The position numbers and the translations under genes are program-made. From Candidatus Neomicrothrix sp. UBA881 (GTDB lineage: Bacteria; Actinomycetota; Acidimicrobiia; Acidimicrobiales; MedAcidi-G1), in the NCBI GenBank assembly GCA_002294285.1, contig DBFL01000058.1, positions 1-36,884 on the forward strand: a stretch of DNA of 36,884 nucleotides, in the 5' to 3' direction. The number at the start of each line of letters is the position of its first letter. Within the stretch, counting starts at the first letter, position 1. The notes under the pieces are model-generated. The model was given only the letters and a program-made list of their open reading frames with translations, had not been told where the DNA came from and did no database searches. Shown in pieces: positions 1 through 6,894 of this stretch.

Positions 1-174
1 ACCCTTATTTACTGAAAAAGAAACGTCTGTTAGGCCAACAACATGTCCAGACTGTTTCTGAACCTCATCTTTGTGGACACCTGATCTAGAAAGGTCAAAA
101 GCTCTACCACGAGGATTAGGACCAAAAATTTTGTAAACATTTTCTAGAGAAATTATTGCTTCTCCGCTAGCCAC
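1..174 (-). CDS. proV: Glycine betaine/proline-type ABC transporter ATP-binding protein, N-terminal part
   Basis: The first 58 codons of a gene that runs off the left edge of the window. The GTG start at 174-172 is directly preceded by an in-frame TAA, so no longer start is possible, and an AAAGGGGG ribosome binding site lies just upstream. The translation contains LENVYKIFGPNP near the start and then KQSGHVVGLTDVSF. This is the characteristic N-terminus of ProV/OpuAA-type ATPases, which carry an extra segment before the Walker A motif; the Walker A itself lies outside the window. The family energises import of compatible solutes such as glycine betaine, proline betaine or choline. It is divergent from the aminotransferase operon with about 120 bases between the starts. 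The precise substrate cannot be judged from this fragment. Confidence 0.8.
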   Translation of the reverse strand, partial: MASGEAIISLENVYKIFGPNPRGRAFDLSRSGVHKDEVQKQSGHVVGLTDVSFSVNKG

Positions 175-295
175 TTATCCCCCTTTAATTTCCTATATTA
201 AGCCAAAACCTGGCTGTATCTTCATAAGAAAGGTATTTATCGTTTTTTTCTACTAATAAGCACCGTAGCAGTTCAGAGAGGTACGCTGACCAGTC

Positions 296-1210
296 ATGAC
301 TAAAAGTACTCATTCGGCAATAGTTGATCCTCGCAATGAAAATGTGAAAATTTACATCAATGGGGAATTCTATAACAGAGAAAATGCTCAAATCTCAGTG
401 TTTGACAGCGGTTTTCTTGTTGGTGATGGCATTTGGGAAGGCTTGAGACTCCACAATGGAAAATTTGCTTTTCTAAATAAACATCTGGACAGACTTTTTG
501 CCGGGGCGTCAGCCGTTCATCTTGATATCGGATTAACTAGAGACGAATTGACCGAAGCTCTTCAGAAAACTGTTGAAGTCAATGAAATGACCGATGATGT
601 GCACGTTCGATTGATGGTTACTCGGGGTAATAAAAAAACACCTTCCCAGCATCCCTCTAACGTTGTGGGTGGACCTAATGTAGTCATAATTGCTGAACAC
701 AAGGTTGCCGACCCTTCTGTGACACAGGAAGGTATAACACTTTTCACAGTGACTGTTCGTCGCCCCGCCCCCGACACCCTTGACCAAAGACTCAATTGTC
801 ATTCCAAATTGCATGAAGTTATTGCACTCGTGCAAGCCATCCAAGCGGGTGCTGATGAAGCACTAATGCTTGACCCCACCGGTTCAGTAGCTACTTGCAA
901 TGCCACAAATTTTTTCATCATTAAAAATGGTGAAGTCTGGACCTCTACTGGCGAGTATTGCCTAAATGGAATAACCAGAGAACTAGTAATCGAACTAGCT
1001 AGAAATAACGGAATGTCAGCTTTCGAGAAACCTTTTTCACTAACTGATGTCTACTCTGCAGAAGAAGCATTTGTTACAGGAACTTTTGGTGGGTTAACAC
1101 CGGTTATAGAAGTCGACGGCAGAACTATAGGTAGCGGAAAAATTGGGGAGATAACTGTTCAACTCCAAAACTTGTATAAGGAAGCTATTCACGCCGAAGT
1201 ATCAAAATGA
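296..1210 (+). CDS. Class IV (branched-chain/D-amino acid type) PLP-dependent aminotransferase
   Basis: 304 aa, a normal length for fold-type IV aminotransferases (IlvE, D-alanine aminotransferase, aminodeoxychorismate lyase). Visible landmarks are YINGEF near residue 20, the substrate-loop segment GDGIWEGLR near 43-51, HLDRLF near 63, the presumed PLP lysine K171 in the NCHSKL segment, DEALMLD near 188, and NATNFFI near 202. The position that is normally the Glu contacting the PLP ring nitrogen (V-x-E-G-x-x-x-N) is Thr200 here. No Shine-Dalgarno is well placed: AGAGAGG lies about 14 nt before the ATG, so the exact start is slightly uncertain. The stop overlaps the next gene by ATGA, which implies translational coupling. 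From memory, the closest architecture is the aminotransferase half of the plant branched-chain-aminotransferase-like proteins, where it is fused to a sulfotransferase-like domain like the next gene. The substrate is unknown. Confidence 0.85.
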   Translation: MTKSTHSAIVDPRNENVKIYINGEFYNRENAQISVFDSGFLVGDGIWEGLRLHNGKFAFLNKHLDRLFAGASAVHLDIGLTRDELTEALQKTVEVNEMTDDVHVRLMVTRGNKKTPSQHPSNVVGGPNVVIIAEHKVADPSVTQEGITLFTVTVRRPAPDTLDQRLNCHSKLHEVIALVQAIQAGADEALMLDPTGSVATCNATNFFIIKNGEVWTSTGEYCLNGITRELVIELARNNGMSAFEKPFSLTDVYSAEEAFVTGTFGGLTPVIEVDGRTIGSGKIGEITVQLQNLYKEAIHAEVSK

Positions 1211-1932
1211 CTTTACGAATTAATTGTTGGTCAGGCCCTAGGAATATATCTACAGCACTGATGTATTCGTTCAGGGAACGTTCTGACACAACTGTTGTTG
1301 ATGAACCTTTTTATGCACATTATTTGAGAACTAGTGAACGTAAACATCCAGGTTACGAAGAAATTCTCAGCTCACAGGAACAGTATTCAGAAGAAGTGAT
1401 ACAAAATGTAATACGTGGCAATTACTCGACTCCAATTGTTTTTTTTAAACAAATGTGCCATCACCTAGTTGAAATGGACCTTTCCTTTATCGACAACTGT
1501 TTAAACGTTTTACTCATAAGAGAACCAAGCCTCGTAATACGATCGCATGCTAAAAATGTTCCTGATTTGCAAGTATCAGACATAGGTTTAGATGTCCAAA
1601 ACCATCTGTTGAATAGAATTCTAGAATCTGGGATGTCTCCTGTGGTTATTGACTCCGCAATTCTATTAGAGAGACCAGAATCAGTATTGAAAGAATTGTG
1701 TCAAATTCTTGAAATCACTTTTGAAAAATCGATGCTTTCCTGGGAACCTGGACCCAAACCTGAAGATGGAATATGGGCTAAGCACTGGTACAAGAACACC
1801 CATGAGTCATCTGGCTTCTCAAATCAAACCCCTAATAGAGATCCATTGCCTGAAAAATTTCTACCAGTTCTTGAAGAAGCTACAGTCTTCTATGAAAACC
1901 TAAAAAAATACGCATGCAAAGGGATCGACTGA
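1207..1932 (+). CDS. Sulfotransferase-like P-loop protein
   Basis: 241 aa. The N-terminus WSGPRNISTALMYSF corresponds to the phosphosulfate-binding loop of the sulfotransferase fold. It is followed by VVDEPFYAHYL, then LLIREP near residue 103 (a PAPS 3'-phosphate loop-like strand), and a C-terminal block WEPGPKPEDGIWAKHWY around 178-194. This arrangement matches the bacterial sulfotransferase-like branch that in plants is fused to a class IV aminotransferase. True sulfotransferases transfer sulfate from PAPS; whether this branch does so is not established. The start overlaps the aminotransferase stop (ATGA at 1207-1210) and the stop overlaps the next start (TGATG at 1930-1934), so the three genes form one tightly coupled operon. 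No signal peptide is seen, so it is probably cytoplasmic. Confidence 0.75.
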   Translation: MTLRINCWSGPRNISTALMYSFRERSDTTVVDEPFYAHYLRTSERKHPGYEEILSSQEQYSEEVIQNVIRGNYSTPIVFFKQMCHHLVEMDLSFIDNCLNVLLIREPSLVIRSHAKNVPDLQVSDIGLDVQNHLLNRILESGMSPVVIDSAILLERPESVLKELCQILEITFEKSMLSWEPGPKPEDGIWAKHWYKNTHESSGFSNQTPNRDPLPEKFLPVLEEATVFYENLKKYACKGID

Positions 1933-2498
1933 TGAAAGACCCAGCTTGGATAGAGACTGTCTCACAAACCGACTGGGAGAAGGACCCTCTCCTGAATCCT
2001 CTGTTAGATCAAGTCAAAGACAAGGAAAGCGGTCTTGTCGATCACATAATGGCAGTGCATTCAATTAATCCTAGAGGTCTAGAAGCTCACAATGCCTTGT
2101 ACTCATCAGCTATGACTGGCACTGCCTCTTTGAGAAAAGTTGAAAGGGAATTAATCGCCTTTGTCGTTAGTTTGGAAAACCATTGCCACTATTGAGTGTT
2201 CCATCACAAACGCGGTCTGCGTTCCCTGCTAAAAGATGACAACCTCCTTACGAAAATAGAAAAAAATTGGAAAACTGCAAACCTTTCAGATTCCCGCAAA
2301 GCAATGTTGACTTTTGCTGTGAAACTTACAAAGAAACCTAAGAGAATAAATATCAAAGATATAAATAAGCTTCGCTTAGCTGAATTCAGCGACAGAGACA
2401 TCTTAGATATCGTAGAGGTGACGGCATACTACGCTTATGCAAACAGGATTGCTGATGGACTGGGCATTACCAAAGAAGACTGGATTACTGATAAGTAG
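1932..2498 (+). CDS. AhpD-like peroxidase-related selenoprotein (in-frame UGA read as Sec88)
   Basis: Read through the TGA at 2193-2195, this is a single 188-aa protein, the usual size of the uncharacterized peroxidase-related branch of the carboxymuconolactone decarboxylase/AhpD superfamily. Family marks lie on both sides of the TGA in the same frame: ERELIAFVVSLENHCHY before it, VFHHKRGL directly after it, and later MLTFAVKLT, FSDRDILDIVEVTAYY and NRIADGLG. The redox motif of the family is CxYCxxHH. Here it reads C85-H-Y-UGA-V-F-H-H, so the UGA replaces exactly the resolving or peroxidatic second cysteine. A hairpin with loop GGUCU follows (separate entry). The ATG at 1932 overlaps the previous stop. 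The family is associated with thiol peroxidase or disulfide reduction. Alternatives are a nonsense mutation or two separate peptides, but intact conservation downstream argues against both. Sec machinery genes are not in the window. Confidence 0.85.
2209..2223 (+). promoter_or_regulatory. Bacterial SECIS-like hairpin following the UGA codon
   Basis: A perfect 5-bp stem AACGC (2209-2213) pairs with GCGTT (2219-2223) and presents the loop GGTCT (2214-2218). Exactly 18 nt separate the TGA at 2193-2195 from the loop. Known bacterial SECIS elements sit within the coding region just after UGA and show guanines at the start of the apical loop. From memory, the E. coli fdhF element has the same GGUCU loop at the same 18-nt distance. 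Below the apical stem the pairing is weak (A2208 opposite C2224), and no clear bulged U is seen. It would be the SelB recognition site. Confidence 0.75.
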
Positions 2499-2500
2499 AA

Positions 2501-2896
2501 TCAGAGCAAACTTAAACCATTCTTCGAAACTAAAACATGATCGCCTGTTTTAATGGTTTCGTACTGTTTTTTTTCGACGACTACAACCGGCATGGCTTTT
2601 CCATAAATTTCGTCGGCAACTATAGAACCCAAAGCGATTATTTCATCTGCTTCCATCATTATTATCCCAGAAGGGCCAGAACCAGAGCGAATACCTTCGG
2701 CTACAACCGAGCTGCCGCTACTCGAGCCTCGACCGAATGGCATCATTATGACTTTTCCCTTAACAGACATTCCGCTTTGAGGATGTCTCAAATCAGTGAT
2801 CTCTCCTGTTTCAGGGTCAACCCCTCCCCAGAAACTAAGCGGCTCATCAAGTTTTAAAACTTCCCCACGGGCCTCTCCAGCAACCAAAAAAAACAT
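2501..2896 (-). CDS. Aconitase X small (swivel domain) subunit
   Basis: 131 aa, typical of the DUF126/AcnX swivel-domain subunit. Characteristic segments are LDEPLSFWGGVDPETG near residues 16-31, LRHPQSGMSVKGKV, PFGRGSSSGSSVVAE near 53-67, ADEIIALGSIVADE, and MPVVVV. The serine-rich GRGSSS loop is the conserved signature and is thought to contribute to substrate binding. It works as a heterodimer with the large subunit encoded immediately upstream (3 nt separate stop and start). Depending on subtype, AcnX enzymes dehydrate cis-3-hydroxy-L-proline (bacterial) or phosphomevalonate (archaeal). The substrate here cannot be fixed from sequence. The gene ends 2 nt from the convergent stop of the selenoprotein gene. 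Confidence 0.85.
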   Translation of the reverse strand: MFFLVAGEARGEVLKLDEPLSFWGGVDPETGEITDLRHPQSGMSVKGKVIMMPFGRGSSSGSSVVAEGIRSGSGPSGIIMMEADEIIALGSIVADEIYGKAMPVVVVEKKQYETIKTGDHVLVSKNGLSLL

Positions 2897-2899
2897 TGA

Positions 2900-4168
2900 T
2901 CAGGCACCTGACCAAATTTTACTATCTACAGAAACACTTCCTGATATCGCCGAAGCCACACAGTCCTCGACAGCAGCAAAAATAACATCAACTCCTAAAT
3001 TACCAGGGGCATAATATGCCCATTTAGCCGAGTCTGTTACCACAGGCCGAGCAATGTCTTCAATTATTGGAGTTATATAAGTACATGTATCTGTTACGAA
3101 TATAACTCCAGCTTCTTCTAATGGTTTGACCAAACCCCGTAAAGAGGCTTCTGTTAAGACATCTCTACCTGTAGAGACATAAAATTTTACTTCTGGGTTA
3201 ATAGAGTTGCCGTCGATGAGTTGAAACAGTTTTTCTATTTCGTGAATTGAATAGTGAGGTGTCCCAAGACTCACTGCTCCTATTTTTGAATTGGATACTG
3301 TACTCAACTCATCTCGTGATTTGATTATTTTTTCGATCGTCACATCTATAACTTCTCTAGGAGTATCTCCCTGAAAAGCGTCTTCTAAAGTTGCTGCTTC
3401 AGGGGTCACTCCAACAACATGAAACATGCCTACTGATCCTGATGAGGCTGCTGCCGCTCCTAGTGCCTTCAAACGATCTTCATCAATACCGCTAGGTAGC
3501 CCTTGAACTACAGGTATGGCACTTCCGGTGTTTTTTCCGATGAAATGTCCTAAAACAGGATAGAAAACATCTCGGTCTAGTAAAGACGCGTTTATTTCTT
3601 TTATACGAAACAAAATTTCACCTTTACGGTTTTGATCTAAGTGAAGTCCGGCAGCTGGAGCTCTGCCACAAATAGCTGCACAGATATCTATAAAATCCCC
3701 GTACCTATGGGTTCTCGCTCCCAAAACCGAGTTAGCGAAAACTATTGCATTTGATTCTGCCCATGCAATCTGTTCACCGAAATCAGGCCGTTCTTCCAAT
3801 TGGTACGGGGCGCAAGTCCAAGTCGGTTTGCAGCCCATTCTTTCATAGGAATCCATTAAAAGCTTTGCTTGTTCACCCCAATTGGCATCTCCACGGTAAA
3901 GATCAGGGTGAATGAGGTCTAACGATGAGACATTTAAGGTCGTAGGAATTTTTACTTTCCCGCCTTGATCTTCTAACCATCTGGCAAAATCTAAAACTGC
4001 TGGCCCATGGTATAGACAGGAGTCAATATGAGCAGAGGAGACATCCAGAAGCTCTGAAGCGCCCATCGCATCAGCCAAACGAACAATTATCCTCATTGCC
4101 GAAGCAGCAGCAGGTCCTTGTTCTCCGTTCAGATACTCCTGATCGGAATCAGAAAGGTTAACAGTCAC
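2900..4168 (-). CDS. Aconitase X large (catalytic) subunit
   Basis: 422 aa, the usual length for the DUF521/AcnX catalytic subunit of the split (two-gene) type. It starts at GTG 4168, directly preceded in frame by TAATAG, so this is the earliest possible start, although its ribosome binding site is weak. Visible family elements are the N-terminal YLNGEQGPAAASAMR, VSSAHIDSC near residue 43-51, VPTT-like PTTLNVSSLD, TCAPYQL, ICGRAPAAGLHLDQNR, SLGTPHYS and VTDTCTYI. The repeated cysteines (TCAPY, ICGR, DTCTY) are the expected Fe-S cluster ligands. No proline racemase, hydroxyproline catabolic genes or mevalonate genes are adjacent, so the dehydration substrate is open. It is cotranscribed with the small subunit downstream. 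Confidence 0.87.
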   Translation of the reverse strand: MTVNLSDSDQEYLNGEQGPAAASAMRIIVRLADAMGASELLDVSSAHIDSCLYHGPAVLDFARWLEDQGGKVKIPTTLNVSSLDLIHPDLYRGDANWGEQAKLLMDSYERMGCKPTWTCAPYQLEERPDFGEQIAWAESNAIVFANSVLGARTHRYGDFIDICAAICGRAPAAGLHLDQNRKGEILFRIKEINASLLDRDVFYPVLGHFIGKNTGSAIPVVQGLPSGIDEDRLKALGAAAASSGSVGMFHVVGVTPEAATLEDAFQGDTPREVIDVTIEKIIKSRDELSTVSNSKIGAVSLGTPHYSIHEIEKLFQLIDGNSINPEVKFYVSTGRDVLTEASLRGLVKPLEEAGVIFVTDTCTYITPIIEDIARPVVTDSAKWAYYAPGNLGVDVIFAAVEDCVASAISGSVSVDSKIWSGA

Positions 4169-4212
4169 CTATTAAATTTAGAGCCTGAAATGCTGGGTCA
4201 CTTGCTTTTATA

Positions 4213-4836
4213 TCAACAAACTGGATCTTCTTCTGATGACTCAACTGAAGGCCGGCCACTTATTGTAAGTTCCTGGCCGACAAACAATAGGTTCGGATCA
4301 GTGATGTCATTAATGGACATAATTTCATCAACTGTTACACCTTCTCGTTTAGCTATTTTCGATAGCGAATCCCCTGACTCAACTATCACAGTCAGAGTTG
4401 TTTCTTCTGGCTGGTCAGCACCTTCCTCTGCACCTGGTTCGCTGAGAAGTATCACTTGTCCGACATATATGGAATTGACATCACAGATGCCATTGATTCT
4501 TGCTAATTTTTCAGCAGTTGTTCCGTTTGCTTTTGCAATCTCAGACAGTGAGTCTCCAGCTTCTACGGTCACTGAGGGTTCAGCAGTTTCGACAGTTTCA
4601 ACGGGAGCCGCAAGTGTCGTTGTAGTCGTTGTCTCAACAACTGCAGGAGCAATAGTTGCAGGTGCTGCATAAGTGGTTGTCGTTATGGGGATCATGGTGG
4701 TCGACACTTCCATTTGGGTTGTGGTGGGTGGTAGCGTCGCCGGAACTAGTACAGGTTCTTCATCTCCTCCACCGCAGGCACTTAAGGCAAACAAAAAGGT
4801 TCCTCCCATTAGGAACTTGATCAATTTTGCCTTCAT
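4213..4836 (-). CDS. LysM-repeat lipoprotein
   Basis: 207 aa. The basic start MKAKLIKFLM, a hydrophobic stretch and a lipobox LSAC (Cys21) predict a lipid-anchored exported protein. A Thr/Pro/Val-rich low-complexity linker (residues about 30-85) leads to two LysM modules. The first lies near 88-131 (VEAGDSLSEIAKANGTT, INGICDVNSIYVGQVI). The second lies near 150-192 (VESGDSLSKIAKREGVT, INDITDPNLLFVGQEL). LysM modules bind N-acetylglucosamine polymers such as peptidoglycan, so this is likely a cell-wall-tethered protein. No catalytic domain is attached. There is no clear Shine-Dalgarno; a TATGCT element 6 nt before the ATG is compatible with leaderless expression. It sits between the aldolase-dehydrogenase and AcnX genes with 57- and 44-nt gaps, so it may be a separate transcription unit. 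Confidence 0.85.
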   Translation of the reverse strand: MKAKLIKFLMGGTFLFALSACGGGDEEPVLVPATLPPTTTQMEVSTTMIPITTTTYAAPATIAPAVVETTTTTTLAAPVETVETAEPSVTVEAGDSLSEIAKANGTTAEKLARINGICDVNSIYVGQVILLSEPGAEEGADQPEETTLTVIVESGDSLSKIAKREGVTVDEIMSINDITDPNLLFVGQELTISGRPSVESSEEDPVC

Positions 4837-4893
4837 AGCTAAAGCATAGATTCCAAAGTGTGACAGTTTCGCGCACCCTCAGGAAATATCTTT

Positions 4894-6885
4894 TCAGATC
4901 ACCCTGTCACTACCGCCATCCGTAGGTACAGAAGCTCCTGTTGTTGTGGAAAAATCGTCAGTACAAAGCGATATCGCTGAACGGGCTACGGCTTTAGACG
5001 TTACTTCTACCGAAAGAAGGTTTCTTTTTTTGTAGTCTTCAGGAGTGATTCCGTAGTTTGAAGCTCTTTCCGCAATCAAGGCTTCACTCCAAAGACCAGT
5101 GTCAAAGACTGCATCTGGATGAACTATGTTCACTCTTGTACCGTTTGGTGCCCATTCCAAAGCTGCTATTCGACACAACTGCTGCAAAGCTGCTTTGGAA
5201 GCTGAATATGCAGCTGCTCCTTTACCTGGAGCTGGAACGTTCTTTGAACCTATCACCACAACTCTTCCTCCTATAGGTGAAAGGGCAAGAAGGGGACCTA
5301 TACGGCCGAAGAGTGATTGAACTGAATCAACGTTCACTGACATAACTCTTCGCCATTCTTCTGTATCGAGATCATCAATTGTCGCCGATTCTCCGAAAAT
5401 GCCAGCTGCTACTACTGCAATGTCTAGACCGCCGAATCTCTCTACTCCTGTCTTTATTGCTAATGCGACTTCTTCAGTTTTTGTAACGTCAGCCTCTATT
5501 CCGATCCAATTGTCGCCAGAGAAAACATTTTCAACCTCAGGACTGAGGTCCAACCCAATAACAGCACTTCCACGATCTTTTAATTCTTCTGCGCATGCTT
5601 TTCCTATTCCGGATGCAGCACCTGTAACAAGTGCCACTGTTCCATTAAGTTCGGGAGGTTCTCCGGCTTTAAGCAACTTTGCCTGTTCTAAATCCCAGTA
5701 TTCGACATCGAACAACTCCTCGGCAGAGAGTGCTTTATAACCACCAAGGTGATCCTCCGCTCTGCAGAGAACAGGAATCGTATGATGGTAGATATCAGCT
5801 GCAATTTGTGCATCTGTTGCAGTGAAGCCTGCAGCGAGCATCCCAATTTCGGGGTCCAAAACTATTCGTGGAGCTGGATCTATCTCCGTTAACTCGGTTC
5901 TGATTCTGTGTCGAAATTCTTCCACGTAGGACTTGTATTCTTCAACATATTGATCCAGTGAACTCTTATTTGCTCCTATCATCGGCAAACGCTTTGTGCG
6001 GATGATGTGATCAGGTGTCAAAGGTCCTCTGCGGGCAAGGTCCTCACAGTCTTCTCGTTGTAAAAATCCGCCAACAGAGTTATCTGTGTGCCTTCTGACT
6101 ATCATCGGTTTTCCAGCGATGTTGGACATCTGTAAACGTAAACGTGCCAAATCTGTCATAAGAACTTCAGCTGGTAAAGAGTTGTTCTCTCTGGTTTCAT
6201 GAGGAGCTTCTTTTTCCAACCAATTTTCGGCTTTTTCAATCAACTGCATGTGTAGTTCATAAGCAGTTGCAGAGTCATCTCCAAAAGTGAAAAGACCGTG
6301 ATTTAAAAGAACCATTCCACGTGTACCGTCGTGAAATTGCGATGACCAGTTTTCTCGGACTTCTTGAGCTAGGTCGAATCCAGGCATAACATACGGGATG
6401 ACTATCACCTCATCACCGAATATTCCTCTGACGACTTCATCAGGGCTGCTCATACCTGCAAGATTTGTGAGTGTAACTATTACGTCTGCATGTGAATGCT
6501 GAACAGCCCTATGGGGAATAAAAGCATGGAGTAATGTTTCCACTGAAGGATTTGGCGCCCCTGGGTCTAATTTTGCAGCAGACAGCTCGCGCATCATGTC
6601 TACATCACTCAGCTCATTAAGTTCTAAAAGTTGTTTGAGTCTAGGGAGATCCAGAGGGGTAAGACCAGGCACTTCAAGACTTCCCATATCCCATCCTGAA
6701 CCTTTTACGAATATGGCTTCACGATCGTCACCTGTGATGTCATGGCGTACTGCCTTAACTGATGAATTGCCACCACCATGCAAAACTAAGTTTGAATCAG
6801 CGCCTATTAGCCTGCTGAAGTGGGCACATGCTTCGACGGGATCAGATGGGCTGCTGGTATTGTTTTTCTTTTCTGCTTTTCCCAT
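4894..6885 (-). CDS. Class II aldolase / short-chain dehydrogenase fusion (RhaD-aldolase/ADH type)
   Basis: 663 aa in two domains. Residues about 14-400 are a class II (zinc) aldolase with GGGNSSVK (38-44), the metal-ligand region HSHADV (130-135) and NHGLF (H196). Residues about 415-663 are a classical short-chain dehydrogenase with TGAASGIG (421-428), catalytic Ser547, and YSASK (Y560, K564). The fusion matches the bifunctional rhamnulose-1-phosphate aldolase/alcohol dehydrogenase family, which cleaves a ketose 1-phosphate to DHAP plus an aldehyde and converts the aldehyde by NAD(P)H chemistry. No rhamnose isomerase or kinase is nearby. Instead mtnA ends 9 nt upstream in the same direction, so a 5-methylthio- or 5-deoxyribulose 1-phosphate substrate is inferred. 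An AGGG ribosome site precedes the ATG. Confidence 0.88.
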   Translation of the reverse strand: MGKAEKKNNTSSPSDPVEACAHFSRLIGADSNLVLHGGGNSSVKAVRHDITGDDREAIFVKGSGWDMGSLEVPGLTPLDLPRLKQLLELNELSDVDMMRELSAAKLDPGAPNPSVETLLHAFIPHRAVQHSHADVIVTLTNLAGMSSPDEVVRGIFGDEVIVIPYVMPGFDLAQEVRENWSSQFHDGTRGMVLLNHGLFTFGDDSATAYELHMQLIEKAENWLEKEAPHETRENNSLPAEVLMTDLARLRLQMSNIAGKPMIVRRHTDNSVGGFLQREDCEDLARRGPLTPDHIIRTKRLPMIGANKSSLDQYVEEYKSYVEEFRHRIRTELTEIDPAPRIVLDPEIGMLAAGFTATDAQIAADIYHHTIPVLCRAEDHLGGYKALSAEELFDVEYWDLEQAKLLKAGEPPELNGTVALVTGAASGIGKACAEELKDRGSAVIGLDLSPEVENVFSGDNWIGIEADVTKTEEVALAIKTGVERFGGLDIAVVAAGIFGESATIDDLDTEEWRRVMSVNVDSVQSLFGRIGPLLALSPIGGRVVVIGSKNVPAPGKGAAAYSASKAALQQLCRIAALEWAPNGTRVNIVHPDAVFDTGLWSEALIAERASNYGITPEDYKKRNLLSVEVTSKAVARSAISLCTDDFSTTTGASVPTDGGSDRVI

Positions 6886-6894
6886 CGTTTTACC

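Noticed and set aside
1932..2498. Two separate small genes (ending at 2195 and starting at GTG 2196), or a pseudogene with a nonsense codon
   Set aside because: Both halves are in the same frame and match one protein family. The stop is exactly the redox cysteine codon, the downstream part shows no decay, and a SECIS-like hairpin follows. Recoding explains all of this better.
4894..6885. Rhamnose catabolic enzyme
   Set aside because: The fusion family is named for rhamnulose-phosphate aldolase, but no rhamnose isomerase, kinase or transporter is nearby, and mtnA is directly upstream.
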